DNA of 64,000 bases from Microvelia longipes (GCA_018340805.1 JACMZG010000008.1:14965485-15029484), one strand, 5' to 3'. Shown: positions 33,186 to 46,223, numbered from the stretch's first letter. The notes: a model not told the origin generated them from the sequence alone. A program made the numbers and translations.

Positions 33186-34020
33186 ATGGATACATCGAGC
33201 GCCACTTCTTTCGTTGAAGATTCTCGTCCTCGACCCACCAGTAAAACATTGAATTCCTCTAGCTTTCCGCACATTGATTTAAAATCGTCTAATCCCCCGT
33301 ATGCATGGAAAACATGGCTTACGCAATTTAAAATTTACCTAAGAGCCAGCAACCTGGTTAAAGAAGATGACGAACGCAAAGTTGCACTGCTTTTACATCA
33401 CTTAGGGCCTGGAGCTATACAAATATTCAATTCTTTTGATGTCGATATTGATACAGTTAAATTTGATGAGTTAGTTAAAAAATTTGAAAATCATTTCTCA
33501 CCTAAAGTGAACATTTCGTTTGAAAGGCATAGATTTTTCACTAGAAAGTAAAATGATAGTGAGTCTATTGAAGATTTTGTTACTAATTTAAAAAACTTTC
33601 TAACATGCGAATTCTCTGCGCTTCGAGAAAGCTTAGTCAAAGACATTTTCATCTGCGGACTCAATGCACAAAATCATTTCATTAAAGAGCGTCTCATAGA
33701 AGAAGGTTCAATAACCCTGAATAAAGCTGTCGAATTAGCTCAAACAATGTCTTTAACTAGACTTCGATCCTCTCAGTTAAGCACAACAGTGTCAACGCCA
33801 TCCACGTCTAGTCAAGATTTTATTGGTGCTTTGTCTCAAACAAATAATATGTCTAGGAGCCAGTACAGAAATCCAAGCTTTTCCAGAGACAACCGCTCTC
33901 AATCAAGGCCTCGTACTTCACCGTCTCGTCAATCAAATCATTCCAATCAAACAGTCTGTTCTCGCTGCGACCAAGTCCACCGATTTAAGTGCCCTGCTGC
34001 TAATGTGACATGTGGAAAAT
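33186..34020 (+). pseudogene. Ty3-like gag, truncated at the zinc knuckle
   Basis: The frame opens MDTSSATSFVEDSRPRPTSK and contains the gag core motif YAWKTWLTQFKIYLRAS with KVALLLHHLGPGAIQIFNSF, typical of insect Ty3/gypsy gag. A stop after FTRK (33551) interrupts it. Downstream, ESIEDFVTNLKNFL and LVKDIFICGLN continue the core, then a Ser/Arg-rich linker and a Cys-rich motif CSRCDQVHRFKCP plus CGKCFK. At that point the sequence switches to the piggyBac subterminal repeat (34021), so protease, RT and integrase are absent. The upstream neighbours are the primer-binding site and LTR end. Confidence 0.75.
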
Positions 34021-34300
34021 GCTTCAAAATAGTAAGTTCACAACTTTGTGCTAAGTCAATATGATCTCGTTTAAATTTACTCTAACATACTTACCATTAG
34101 TTAATAATAATATTTTTTATATAATATCCTATATTTTTAAATATTTTATTATAGGATACAATAGTTGTCTTATAAAGACTTTTATATTTTTTGTATGTTA
34201 GAGTAAGTTCACAACTTTGTGCTAAGTCAATATGATCTCGTTTGAATTTACTCTAACATACTTACCATTAGTTAATAATAATATTTTTATATAACTATAT
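34021..34300. repeat. piggyBac 3' subterminal hairpin repeats, right part
   Basis: Two copies of AGTAAGTTCACAACTTTGTG...ACTCTAACATACTTACCATT, about 171 bp apart. They continue the series interrupted at 20147. The first lacks its TATGTTAG start because it is joined to gag. Confidence 0.75.
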
Positions 34301-34439
34301 TTTATAGTTTTTCCTCTCATTACAAATAAGAACCTTTTATATTTTGAAGTTATTATGATGTAAATAATAAATAAAGAAAAAAGTGTTTCAAGTTTATTTT
34401 GTCGTTGTTTATTTTCTTTTTTTTTCTATTTCATCTTTT

Positions 34440-34732
34440 TTTTAAAATTTGGTCCCAGTGAGGTGCCACTAAGCCATTTGGCACAAATATTTAAATATGA
34501 TCTGTCACTGACCTAGTTGCTTGGTGGTACCTCTATGGAACCAAGTTTTTTTTTATGATTTATCCTTACCTAAAAGAGATATATTTTTTTAAATATTTTT
34601 TAAGAGGTCTGATATGCTCTACTCATAGGCAGGGCAACAGTCTCATATAGATTTTTATGATTTTTGGGGTGCGCATTTAGGGCAAAACAAGGGTGGTCTT
34701 GTGCAGTGACCACTAAGCGTTAAAGGGTTAAG
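34440..34732 (+). mobile_element. Right end of the piggyBac-like element
   Basis: Ends in CACTAAGCGTTAAAGGGTTAA (34710-34730). The reverse complement starts TTAACCCTTTAACGC, the form of a piggyBac terminus flanked by the TTAA target. Just inside are GGTCCCAGTGAGGTGCC and GGTGGTACCTC, also common in piggyBac subterminal regions. The matching left terminus was not found upstream of 17.5 kb. Confidence 0.6.
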
Positions 34733-35105
34733 TCGCTTTTATAACTGGGTCCATTATACCTATTCCGGACAGGATATTTAATAAAATAATATTATAATTA
34801 AATAAATACTTATAAAATATTTTTTTTTTTAGGTAGTAACCCTACATAAAATGCATTTATTTTTTTCACATGCTCCATACAAATATTACATGTGTTATCA
34901 GCTAAATTTTAATAGTAACAAGATATGCAAAGTAGCTTGAGTAAGCACATAATTAAATTATATACTTAAAGATATTTATATATACAGAAAAAAAATATGT
35001 AAATTGATTTATAAATAATTTAAAATCATAATAAAAAAAATGTGTAAAAATAATAATTATAAAGATAAAAAATTATTTAAATATAATAGTTATAAAGATA
35101 AAAAA
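34733..35105. other. AT-rich spacer, nothing recognised
   Basis: Poly(A/T)-rich; no gene or repeat identified. Confidence 0.4.
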
Positions 35106-35107
35106 TT

Positions 35108-35560
35108 TAGTTACAAACGTAATTTGTCAAAATCCAAAGAGTTAATAAATTTAGAGAAAATATTAAAATATTTGGAAAACATTTGAAGATTAGTAGGAGT
35201 CCAAGACTCTCCTCTTGTGACAAGGCTAGAAATTAATGAGCTTCTCTCAGCATCAAATAACGGGCAATCAAAAATAATGTGGTGCAATGTTTGAGGAGTT
35301 ACCATGTCGCAGCTACATGATGGATCTGGAATAATTTTAAAACGGTTAAGATATGCTTTGTTGGATCCATGGCCAGAAAGGGCTTGCGTAATTTTGTACG
35401 TAAGGACTATATTTGTTTTTGACCTGCTCTCTACGGTTGGGAAAAATTGTTTAGTCCACAAACATTTCTCTGAATTTATCCACATTTCTTTCCATTTTTC
35501 CAAACTTATCTCATAACTTAACCGTTTTAAAGTTGACTTGGGGATTCTTTCATAAGCTGG
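35108..35560 (-). pseudogene. LINE C-terminal fragment (zinc-finger tail)
   Basis: The 130-codon minus-strand frame contains TYKITQALSGHGSNKAYLNR and CSCDMVTPQTLHHIIFDCP, i.e. the C-x-C...H...C tail found after RNase H in insect R1/Jockey-type LINEs (compare CxC-x-E-x-T-xxH-xLFxCP). It ends at 35111 near an AT-rich sequence that may be the degraded 3' tail. It is a different copy from the next LINE, which has its own tail. Confidence 0.65.
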
Positions 35561-35784
35561 GCTTACACTAAAGGAGATGAGTGAGGCTTCCTTGGCTAAT
35601 TCAAAATAAAATATTTGAAAATAATAGATAGGATAATATTATGATAACTGTAACGAGATAATATGTATTGTGAATAATTGACAGATATGATATATTAGTC
35701 ACTGATTGTGTTTCCCCCATTCGCTTAAAAATCAAAGAGGAGCGACAGAATCTTATTAACTTCACAAATTTCTATTTTCTTTAG

Positions 35785-37015
35785 CTGGTCAGAAGAAAAG
35801 GAAAATAAGTTGAAATCCAGCCAACGTTGTGTGTAAAGAGCAAGGATATGACCCAATGAGATGAGATGGCCTTTCATCTTCTTCGTTACAAAATTTGCAA
35901 AATGGGCTATTCACTAGACCCATTAGATTTAAATGTCTGTTTAGTCGGCAGTGTCCTGCAAGAACTCCAGTAATGTCGTGACAAATTCCCTTGCTTTGCG
36001 ACTGTATAATCTTAATGCGTTTCTGAGAAGGACCAGAAAGCAAAAGCTTAGATTTTCTCATCCAAAAGAACTACGCCACTCATCATAAAAGGCAGTGCTA
36101 AGCGACTGTTGCAGGTGTGACCTCACAAGACATTTTGGAATGCCAATAATAGGTTTAAGGCTTATGGGCGATTCGCTAGATTCAGAACGAGCCAGGCGGT
36201 CAGCAATTTCATTGCCTTTAATTCCGCAATGTCCTGGTACCCAGATGATTTTTACCTGATTTTGAAGGCCAAGCTTATTAAGTGTCAATTTGCATTCCGT
36301 TACCAGTTTATAATTATTCTTCAGGTTGATAAGAGCTTTCAATGCTGCCTGACTGTCCGTGTATAAAATAATATTCCTGTTTACCCTTGATTCGCTTAAG
36401 AGAACCTGAGCACATGCCAAAATGGCATAGACTTCCGCTTGAAAGACAGTAGCGTGAGCTCCTAAGCTAATGCTGATCTCATGATTTGGCTCAGCAAAAA
36501 ATATTCCTGCACCAGATCTATCTATAATTCTCGATCCATCAGTGAACCACAGTTCACAATGAACATCAGGATCCAACCTTATATTTTCCCACTCACTCCG
36601 TGATGGTATTGAGTAAGACCAGGTTTGCTCTATGTTCCATTGTGGAACCATGACATCTTGCGGCATATCATCTGATGTCAAGAGATTGGTGTCACATGAC
36701 CAAATGATAGTATGCCCAGTAGCAACGTTGAAGCGTTGTCATAATCCTATACTGTGTAATGATAGGCCGTAAACATAGCCTTTTTCTGAGGCATAAATGC
36801 AAAGGGGGATTGTTTAAAATCAACTCTAAAGCTAGAGTAGGTGCTCCCTTTATTGCTCCTAGTATACATCTGCAAACAACTCCTTGAAGCTGTTGAAGTT
36901 TCTTTTTGCTGCCTCAAAAGAAATCATAGGCCACCAAACTACACAAGCAAATGATAAAATTGGTCTAACCATGCTGGTTTAGATCCACAATAGAACTTTT
37001 GGTTTCAATCCCCAG
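35785..37015 (-). pseudogene. LINE with RT end, RNase H and C-terminal tail
   Basis: On the minus strand from about 37010: KPKVLLWI, then MVRPILSFACVVWWPMI (end of the RT/thumb region). Then a complete RNase H in the frame 36681-36058: ELWFTDGSRI, VFQAEVYAILACAQ, IILYTDSQAALKAL and IIWVPGHCGIKGNEIADRLA, so all four catalytic acidic blocks remain. The frame 36061-35789 gives GHCRLNRHLNLMGLVNSPFC and CNEEDERPSHLIGSYP, the tail domain. Two frameshifts separate the parts. The catalytic RT core is missing. Motif style fits R1/Jockey/LOA-like insect LINEs. Confidence 0.8.
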
Positions 37016-37044
37016 TTAGGCCACTTGCTGTCCGTTTGATTTTG

Positions 37045-38299
37045 TGTGCGAAAACTGGGGGGCCAAGTATTTTATGGATGAACTTCTTAGGACTAATAGA
37101 CATCTGATAAGAACGTCAATCAGTGCTGCGCTCTCGGTAGATTTAACTTAGAACCTATTCAAGTCCCTGAGCTTACAGCGTCTCCTAACTGGTGTGAGGT
37201 AGATGACCCCGAACATCCTGAAAGGGCTGAAGAGTCCATACTCTTCTGATTTAGAATCAGGGAGTACAACAACGCGTTCGCCTTTGCATCGTTGGGGGCA
37301 AACATAGAAGATCTTGATGGCAGGTACGGTAATACCTTAAAGATCCACGGCCAAACGTACCACCGTGTCTCTACTCTACAACCCCCAGAAAGTAGAAGGC
37401 CATCTTTCGGGCAATTATACATTGTCAATGCCGCCATGGCCCTCCATATCAGGATGCAGGACCATCCTGCATTGGAGGTGAACCTGATCCGAAGTATCGA
37501 GGAAATGCTTAGGGATGTGAACCCCTTCGCGCAGGCTTACCTATCTCTTTACGAGGTAGAAGAGAGAGAAAGAGCGCCGAGGCTAAGGGGCGGGACCACA
37601 ACCAAGTGTTCTTATTACTCCACGAAGACCGAGGAGACGACCTCAGGAAGTATAACGTACCCGCTTACTTAGGTGAGTTAGGTGCTGTGTTTGTGAGTAG
37701 GGACTGTGCACCTCTAAGAGTTCGAAGCGTTGCTGTTGCTGCCCAAAACGAAGACCAGCCGCGCCTGACTTCATCCCCAATCAACAATAAACGCCTCGAC
37801 CTTTTTACCTATCCTCTTTTGTTCCCCATGGGTGATTTAGGATGGGAACCTGGAATGCCAGCTAGAGGAAGGGAATCTAATATCTCTATGCTGGAATTTT
37901 ATTCCTACAGGTTGGCCATCCGAGAAGACCTCGGCATCATTTTAAGATCGGGGAAACTTTGCCAACAATTTATGATTTATGCTTTTTTAAAGGTCGAGGT
38001 GAAAAATATGGAGTATTTCAGGCTTAACCAAGCGAGGCTTCGCTTCGATCTCTATACCGGCTTGATGGATAACATTCAGAATCAAGCAGCCCGCGAAGAT
38101 GTTCCTCCCGGAAGGATAGTCATCCTCCCAAGATCCTACTCAGGTTCCCCCAGGGCGATGCAGCAGCTCTATCAGGATTCCATGGCCATAGTCAGGGATC
38201 TTGGTAGACCTGACCTGTTTATAACATTCACAACCAACCCTAACTGACCTGAGATTACAGAGCAGATTCCCCGTGGTACGCTAATCTCCGACCGTCCCG
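37045..38299 (+). pseudogene. Helitron Rep/helicase-like protein, part 1
   Basis: Three overlapping frames read as the N-terminal half of a Helitron transposase: YNNAFAFASLGANIEDL (about 37265), YHRVSTLQPPESRRPSFGQL, IEEMLRDVNPFAQAYLSLYE, LDLFTYPLLFPMGDLGWEPG, FYSYRLAIREDLG, KLCQQFMIYAFLKVE, NQARLRFDLYTGLMD, GRIVILPRSYSGSPRAMQQL and DLGRPDLFITFTTNPN. Helitron_like_N usually has FTCNPxW; here the Trp codon is TGA (about 38246). The coding sequence runs into the 5' LTR at 38299 and continues after the 3' LTR at 46477. A frameshift lies near 37600. The N-terminus before about 37045 is missing. Confidence 0.85.
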
Positions 38300-38552
38300 T
38301 GTTATGATCACTTAAATTGCAATGATAGCATTAATAAGCGTACTAACACTTGCATAAAGTGCATGTGTTAGCACTTTATAATTCTATTTAAGACCTGGTT
38401 TCACTAATTCCAGTGTCATTCATTATACTCAAGTGTTATGTTAATGTCCGTTTCTTTAAAGTTGTATATAACGTATTATAATTTACACATTATTATAGTT
38501 AAATAAATTTTCACTTTTTAAAAAATTGTTTTGTTAATTGACAATCAAAATT
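38300..38552 (+). repeat. 5' LTR
   Basis: Begins TGTTATGATCACTTAAATTG and ends CAATCAAAATT before the primer site. Contains the imperfect inverted repeat CTAACACTTGCATAAAGTGC / GCATGTGTTAGC around 38341-38372 and ATTCTATTTAAGACC as a possible promoter. Same sequence as 46224-46476. Confidence 0.95.
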
Positions 38553-38572
38553 GGCGCAGTCGGTAAGGATCA
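38551..38572 (+). promoter_or_regulatory. Primer-binding site (TGGCGCAGTCGGTAAGGATC)
   Basis: Directly after the 5' LTR. It resembles the tRNA-Ser-type primer site used by 17.6/297/ZAM-like errantiviruses (from memory). Confidence 0.8.
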
Positions 38573-39308
38573 GTGTAGGTAAATTTGGACCACTAATTTG
38601 GTAACTAATTTTTTCGTTTTAACAATTAATTACTTAGACGATCCACCTTAAGTGAAAATTTATACCGTCACAACTTTAAAGAATCTCCCGATCATCGAGA
38701 TCACCACCTCCAGATTTAGCAAAGGACACACATCGCCGTTGCCGAATCTACCTTTAGGCTTAGGAACTCCTGATTATTGAAATCACCTTTAAATTCTGCA
38801 TAGGACAAACATCGCCAATGCCGAATCTATTTATCGTTTTACTTCTGTAAGTCATTTTCTTTTAAAATTTACTTTGATTTAATATTTAATGAATATAAAT
38901 ATTAAATTAAATTACTAAATAATAACAAATATAAATCTCATTAAATAAATAAATATCTAACATTTAATAGATATATTATAAAATAATAAACTTATTATAA
39001 AATAAATGAATAAAAATTTAATATTTAATGAATATAAATATTAAATAATCCATTTCATAAATTAATATTTAATATTTAATGAATATAAATATTAAAATAT
39101 TAAATAAATAAAAAATACATATTAAATTAAATAATCTTTCATATAATAAGCAATCCATTTCATAAATTATTAAGCATATTATTATTTAAAGCTTCATATA
39201 AACATTAAATCAAATAACTCATTATAAAGTAAATAAATAAAATTTAATATTTAATGAATATAATATTAAAACTGCTAAATAATTATAAGAGTATATGTAA
39301 ATAATTAA
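38573..39308 (+). other. Untranslated leader of the errantivirus-like element
   Basis: Contains GATCACCACCTCCAGATTTA and two GGACA-C-CATCGCC-TGCCGAAT blocks (about 38727 and 38803), then very AT-rich sequence with repeated TTTAATATTTAATGAATATA (38880-39270). A related GGACAGCATCGCCGAA block occurs at 56608 in another element's leader. Confidence 0.6.
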
Positions 39309-40186
39309 TGAGCGAATCTATAGATGAGCTATTAAATTTATTGGGTGGAATAAACATACAAGATAATAATCAAGTTTCTACAGAAAATTCAAATCAATCA
39401 GATAATAGAAAATAATCAAAACCCATTTAACCCTGTAGAAGCTTCAAATCAAATAGACATGTCTGTAACTTCTTTAGACCTTCAATTATTTAAATTCATT
39501 TTAGAGACTATTCCCCCCTACGATGGAAATCCTAATACTTTACCCATTTTTCTTAATAGTGCCGAATCCTTAGTAACCGGCATAACAAATGCAGCCTTAA
39601 AACCCATGGTCGTTAAAGCTGTTATAGCCAAACTAACAGGCCGAGCATTAATGCTCATTGGGTCAAGAACAGACCTGACTACGTGGGAAGAGTATAAAAA
39701 TGTTCTTACACAAAGTTTTGGTGACCAACGAGATTTAAATTGTCTCGTACAAGACCTTTTAACCTGAGACCCGCGAAAAATCAATCCCCATATTCTTTTG
39801 GCACTTCATGCCAGGACTTAAGGTGCCTAATTACTACAAAATTGAACCTTGACTCCTCAATGAGCGAGTTGGAAAAATCCGTACACATAAAAAGTTACGA
39901 CAATCTGGCTTTAAAGACGTTTATAAGAGGATTGCCTAATTCTCTACAATCAATTATCAGACTTCGGAACCCAGAAAACTTAGAAAGAGCCATGAGTCTG
40001 GTCATAGAAGAAGAAAATTTCCTACATGGAAATAATCAAGCAAATACCCTCAACCAATCAACGTTCACACCTGTTCAAAGAATTTTACCTTTGAACCAAC
40101 CCCTCTCTAGGGCTCAAAAACCAGTAAACAATTTTCCAATTACAAGACCAATAAATCCAACATGCAACGCACTTATCGCCCTCTGA
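39309..40186 (+). pseudogene. Errantivirus-like gag, frameshifted
   Basis: A likely start MSESIDELLNLLGG at about 39309 is followed by a frameshift. The frame 39459-39767 contains FILETIPPYDGNPNTLPIFL and LTGRALMLIGSRTDLTTWEE, the capsid N-domain of errantivirus gag. After another frameshift 39740-40186 has SMSELEKSVHIKSYDNLALK and FIRGLPNSLQSIIRLRNPE, the capsid C-domain. There is no classical CCHC knuckle, as in errantiviruses. The gag-pol junction is near 40190. Confidence 0.8.
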
Positions 40187-43100
40187 ATCCTTATAGACCC
40201 ATGAATTACCAAAATAATACATTACAACAACCCAAAATAATTTGCAAAGACCAAATCCTTTCTATAACCCAAGATTTTTAAACAATACATTTCAAAGACC
40301 CACATTTCCAGTCCATGGACCATCAAACCAAAATAATTTTCAAAGTAATAATGCAAAACCTTATACTCCTACACCAATGGAAACTTCAACGAACTCAAGG
40401 CTATTTTCTCTAAATATCTGTGACGATAATATTGACAATACTTATAATACACACGAAACTGACTACTATAACGATTACACCGAAAATAATATAGTAGAGG
40501 AGACCGAATATAATAACCAATACTACCAACAAAATTCAGAAACAGATTTACAATCAATTATTCAAATGAGTATTGAAAATTACCTTCGTGACTTTAATTT
40601 GAATACTCAGGCAAATCCTAGTAACGTTAACACTCAAATACCCAGTTTAACTCAAGTCCAGTCAAATGAAAACGATTCCCCTTTTCGGGATTCAGCCTTC
40701 TCAGAAGAAAACTTAGAAAAAATTAAAATTAATTGTATTACAGAAGACCTGCCATATATCATAATACCAGAATTAAATATTAAACTACTAATAGATACCG
40801 GCAGTACAAAAAGTTTATTAGATCCTGAAATTGCCTACAAATTTTATAAAAGACAAAATAATAAATGAGAAATTCAAAATTCAATCAGCCCATAACACTA
40901 CTGTACATAACGAAGCCGTTGTTATACCTGTATTTCCTACCTTAAGCCATAACAATCAATCCATAAATTTTATTTATTTAAATTTGATAATAACTTCGAT
41001 GGCCTAATAGGCATTAATTTACTACAAGAACTTAATGCAAAAATCGATATGGAAAATAGACTTTTGATAATGCCAGATAAAACTGTACCTATAGTATATG
41101 GTAATAATACAAAAACTTTAATGACTTATACAATACCCCTACTACTCAACAAATAATTAAGATACCAGTAAATAAAAAATCAGGACTCGGTATATTATCA
41201 CACCTAAAAATTAAAGAAGGTGTAGAGATGCCAGAAGCCCTGGTAACAATAGACAATTACTTTGCAATTACTAGCATTTTTAATGATAACGATGTAACCG
41301 AAACGCTAGAACTAATGAGACCCCTAACAGTAGACCTGATTAACGACAATGACACAGAACTATTATCTAAAATTAATTGTAATAATATAAAAATTATTAA
41401 TGATATCGAACTACAAATACATAATCTTGAAAAGTTGAGACTATCACATTGCAATACAGAGGAAAAACAAGCTATAGAGAATGTTTGTTATAAGTACAAA
41501 GATATCTTTTACTGTGAAGGTACACCTCTAACTTTTACCAATGCCATAAAACACGATATAAAACTAACAGACGACACCCCTATCCATGCAAAAATGTATC
41601 GCTACCCGCAAATCCATAAACAAGAAGTAGACCGACAAATTAACAAAATGTTAAAAGAAGGCATCATCAGGCACAGCTACTCACCTTATTCTTCACCAAT
41701 TTGGGTAGTGCCAAAAAAATGGATGCCTCAGGAGAAAAGAAATGGCGCATTGTGGTTGACTATCGAGCCCTTAATGCCAAAACTGTTGACTTTAAGTACC
41801 CGATCCCTAACATAAATGACATATTAGATAAATTAGGACGGGCTACGTATTTCACCACCCTTGACCTTGCTAATGGGTTTATGCAAGTAGAAGTTAACCC
41901 TAACGATATTCCAAAAACCGCGTTTTTCTACCGAGAGTGAACATTTTGAGTTCCTAAGAATGCCCTTCGGTCTCAAAAATGCCCCCTCCACCTTCCAAAA
42001 GGTCGTAAATAATGTGCTAGCAGGCCTAATTAATAAAATATGCATGGTGTACATTGATGACGTCATAATATTCTCAACAAATTTGGAAGAACACATAAAA
42101 AACATAGAACTAGTGTTCGAACGTTTTAGGAAATTTAATTTAAAGGTTCAATTAGATAAATCAGAATTCCTAAAAACAGAAGTCAAATTTTTAGGCCATA
42201 TAGTTACACCAGACGGAGTCAGAGCCGATCCGGAAAAAATTAAAGCAAAAAAGAATTTCCGATCCCTAAAACCCCAAAAGAAATAAAAAGCTTTTTAGGA
42301 TTGCTAGGATACTACAGAAAATTTATTCCCAACTTTAGTAAAATAACCAAACCTATGACACAATGCCTTAAAAAACATAATAAAATAGATTTAACTGACA
42401 CTAACTATACAAGCTGTTTCGAATTATGTAAGAATTTGCTTATCAATGACCCAATATTGCAATACCCTGACTTTGATAAAGAATTTATAATATCCACAGA
42501 CGCGAGTGACTTTGCCATCGGTGCCGTATTATCTCAAGGTAACATTCCAAATGATAAACCTATTGTTTACGCATCTAGAACTCTGAATGAATCAGAATGC
42601 AAATACAGCACGATTGAAAAGGAATGTCTAAGCATTGTATATGCCTGTAAAACCTTCAGACATTATCTGTACGGGAGAAAATTTAAAATCTATACAGATC
42701 ATAGACCCTTGGTTTGGCTTTTTAACCTAAAAGAACCGAATTCAAAACTCGTTAGATGGAGATTAAAATTAGAGGAATATGATTACGAAATAGTATACAA
42801 GAAGGGTAAGAGCAACACTAACGCCGATTCGTTATCGAGAATAAAAATTAATGTAATTGACCAACAATCCATACCGGAAACTACTGACAGTACAACCAAC
42901 AATCCCGGAGACTCTAATTTTAATGTAACCGAATATTTGAGAAACCTATGCGAGACTTTCGAAGAAGACAAACCCAGAGAGAATATTGAAATCGAAACCT
43001 TAGAGAACCAAGTTATTGACACCCCATCCGAACCATCCGAATCAGAACTCAGAAACCAAAATAGAGAAACACAGAATAACCGAACAGAACTAGAAACTCA

Positions 43101-44531
43101 ACACTCAAATAGAATTGAAAATGTTAGTGAAGGTATACCGATTCTAGACGAAATAATTAATAACAAAGCAAATCAAATAATTGTGTCACCTAACGTGCAT
43201 CATAAACTTGACGTGAAACTAAAACAACAAGACGACAAACAAATTTTTCTTATCAAAATTCCAATAGAAAACAATGAAGAAATAATACTTAAATTCCTAA
43301 AAACATATACTTGTCCAACTCCTACCTATCACCTATACTTTATACAGGATCTATTGTATGAATCTTTTTGTAAAGTTTATCTAAAATATTTCTCGGGAAA
43401 CAAATTAAAACTAATTAAATGCACTAAACGTGTTAGTACTATAATTGACAAAGACGAACAAATTAACCTAATTCACGACTATCACGTTTCGAAAACCAAT
43501 CACAGAGGGATTACCGAGACCTTAAAAGCAATCCAAAGACTTTACTATTGGAAAGGTATGAAAAAATCCGTAACCGACATAATAAATATTTGCGAAGAAT
43601 GCCAACGAAGTAAATATTCAAGACAAAAACCGTTCACTCCTTTACTCCTAACCGAAACAGCATCAAGGCCATTTGAAATTGTACACATTGATGTTTTCAC
43701 CTTTGATGGCAATCATTATTTAACGCTTATTGATGCCTTTACCAAATTCGCACAAGCCATACCGATAACTGGTAAAACCGCAATACACATAAGCGATGCA
43801 CTAATACAATACTTTGCTTCGGTGTGCCCAAAAAGATAACCCTAGATCAAGGCTCTGAATTTAACAACGAGGTTGTCAGAGATATGCTAAAATTGCATCA
43901 AATCATAGTACATTTTACAACCATAAACCACCACGAAAGTAACGGTGTTGTCGAAAGATTACATAGCTCTTTAATAGAACACCTGAGGATATTACAAAAA
44001 AACCCTGCTTGTAAAGGTAATAAATTGAATCTTATTTATTATGCTATTATAGCATATAATAGCAGAATAAGTAGTGTGACAGATTACACGCCTTTCGAAC
44101 TCGCTTTCGGTCATTCACAATCAAGGAACCCTAATGAAATTTTTATACCCAAACAATTCTTTGCAAACTACGTAGAGAATCACAAAACACGGTTAGAAAG
44201 CGTTTATGATGAAGTAAAAAATAAAATAACACACAAAAAGGAAAATGTATTAGATAAACATAATTTGTCAGATAATAAAGATGATACTTTTCACTTAGGA
44301 CAAACAGTGTACAGGCAAAACCCTAAGGCTCGAAACAAAAAAGAACGATAGGTTCATAGGCCCCTATGAAATCATAGCATTATTAGAACGCAACAGAGCA
44401 AAAATAAAAAATAAAAATACGAGAAAAACTATTATTGTTCATCTAAAAGAGTTAAAACGACCTCCTGTTTCAGAACCCTCGGAACAACCTTCCACATCAG
44501 GGTCGAAGGTAAATTCGGAAGAATTGACTTA
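40187..44531 (+). pseudogene. Errantivirus-like pol (PR-RT-RNase H-IN), frameshifted
   Basis: Domains in order. Protease: LLIDTGSTKSLLDPE (about 40790). [20 protein letters not shown] (about 41670), [14 protein letters not shown] (about 41735), [14 protein letters not shown] (about 41855), [13 protein letters not shown] (41960) and the catalytic VYIDDVIIF (about 42050). RNase H: FIISTDASDFAIGAVLSQG (about 42487) and YTDHRPLVWLF (about 42695). Integrase: zinc domain with CEECQRS, then core HIDVFTFDGNHY (about 43685), LDQGSEFNNE (43834) and HHESNGVVERL (43931) for the D,D-35-E triad, then FIGPYEI (about 44354). Five or more one-base indels split the frame (near 40868, 41730, 41935, 42245, 43830, 44340). 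All catalytic residues remain. Confidence 0.92.
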
Positions 44532-46218
44532 ACAGGAAACCCAGGACTGTTACCTATCAAATTAGGAAGAGCAGTTAACCAACAGGACCATTGGACATTT
44601 ATTAGGACCTATGAGACAGACAAAATTATTTCTGAATTTTTAGAACTACAACAATTTTATACTGATATTAAAATATCAACTCAGAACAGTACATTTTTAC
44701 AACAAGACAATCCTTTCAAACAAACTGACATTATTTATAATAAAGTAAAAGAAAGATTATTTCAAATAAACCCCTTAGTTGAACTTACTTATAGAAATGA
44801 TAATAATATCTATAGAAATGATAACAGACAGAAACGAGGCTTGATAAATGCACTAGGATCTGTTGTGAAAGCAATCACGGGTAACTTAGATGATAATGAT
44901 GCCTTGAAGTATGATAAGATATTAAATGACCTTAAAGATAATCAAAATAATATTAAACATACACTCCAAGCACAAATAACTGTATATGACAATATAACCA
45001 CAGAGTTTAAGAAAAACGTAAAAACATTATCATATAATCAGAAAATATTAGAGTCCGTAGTAAGTGACATGTTAAACAACACTAATATTAAAACAATGCA
45101 CCACCAATTTGCCTTTCAAGTCGCCGTTCAACAAATTTATAGTAACTTCCAAATTCTTTACGACGCCCTGGAAGATTTAGAGATAGCGATAACTTTTGCA
45201 AAATCAAATACCTTCCATAATTCAATGATAAACCCAAATGACTTAGTCCCAGTACTAATTAATGCTCAAAAACAATTAACCACAACCAAACTTCCCCTGG
45301 AACCCTCTGTTGAAAATATACTATTGTTAGAAAATTTTATTAATGTTAAGTGTTACAAAAAAGATAGTTTTTATATTAGAAATTCCATTGGTAGATATTA
45401 GGGAATTTGATTATTATCACCTGGTATCTATACCAGTATTTAGTAATGTAGATAAATCGTACAGAACCATTATTCCAAGCAGTGAATATTTATTAATAAA
45501 TAATGATAGTTATTCCTTATCTAACATAGTGTGCAGAAAATTATTTAACCAAAAATATATTTGTAAAACTCTTTAATAACTCAAATAAATAATGAGAATC
45601 AATACTGTGAAATAAACCTAATTCAAAACAAGGATGTAAAACGATTATCATGTTACAAAAGTTAATATTTCCAATACTTATGTCGATAAAATAGATGTTA
45701 ATAAATGGATAATTGCCTCAAGTGGAATCCTAGTCACCGAAGAATGTAAATCCATTAAAAACTCATATTACCTGAACGGTACTTACCTAATAGAATTAAC
45801 CGACCTTTGTAAAATCTCCTTTGATAATTATATTTTACAAACGTTTTCCAATTCTAATGAAAAACTTAAAGATATTGAAATACCTTTAATTTGGGTCCCA
45901 CATACATTACCTTTAAATATTAAACCAAAACCAATCAAATTAAACCCAATTAATTTAAACTTAGACAGTTTTCACAACGAACTTTCTAGACAAAAGGAAA
46001 TATTAGCTTCTGTATCCTTACCTGTAAATTTTAAAAGAATTGATATCTACAGTATGTTATTACTACTATTAATTGTACTCATAGTTTTAGTATGCTTATA
46101 TTGCTTGAATAGAAAGATTACATATAATGAAAAACCAAAATTACGTTCTCATAAAGATGGAATCAATATTGTTATTCCAGATTTTGGTCATTCTGCCCCA
46201 AATCTTCCACTTAAAGGG
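44520..46218 (+). pseudogene. Errantivirus-like envelope (F-type) remnant
   Basis: Downstream of integrase there is an env-like region. A basic cleavage-type motif RQKRGLINALGS lies at about 44828-44865, followed by SVVKAITGNLDDNDALKYDK, the hallmark of insect errantivirus Env related to baculovirus F proteins. Heptad-rich sequence (ILNDLKDNQNNIKHTL) follows. The C-terminus has a hydrophobic membrane anchor (LLLLLIVLIVLVCLYCL, about 46057-46105) and a short tail. It is split into at least three frames (44841-45401, 45343-45576, 45600-46239) by indels. In intact relatives it mediates membrane fusion; this copy cannot encode one continuous protein. Confidence 0.8.
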
Positions 46219-46223
46219 GGAGG
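46211..46223 (+). promoter_or_regulatory. Polypurine tract
   Basis: TTAAAGGGGGAGG lies directly before the 3' LTR, as required for plus-strand priming. Confidence 0.85.
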
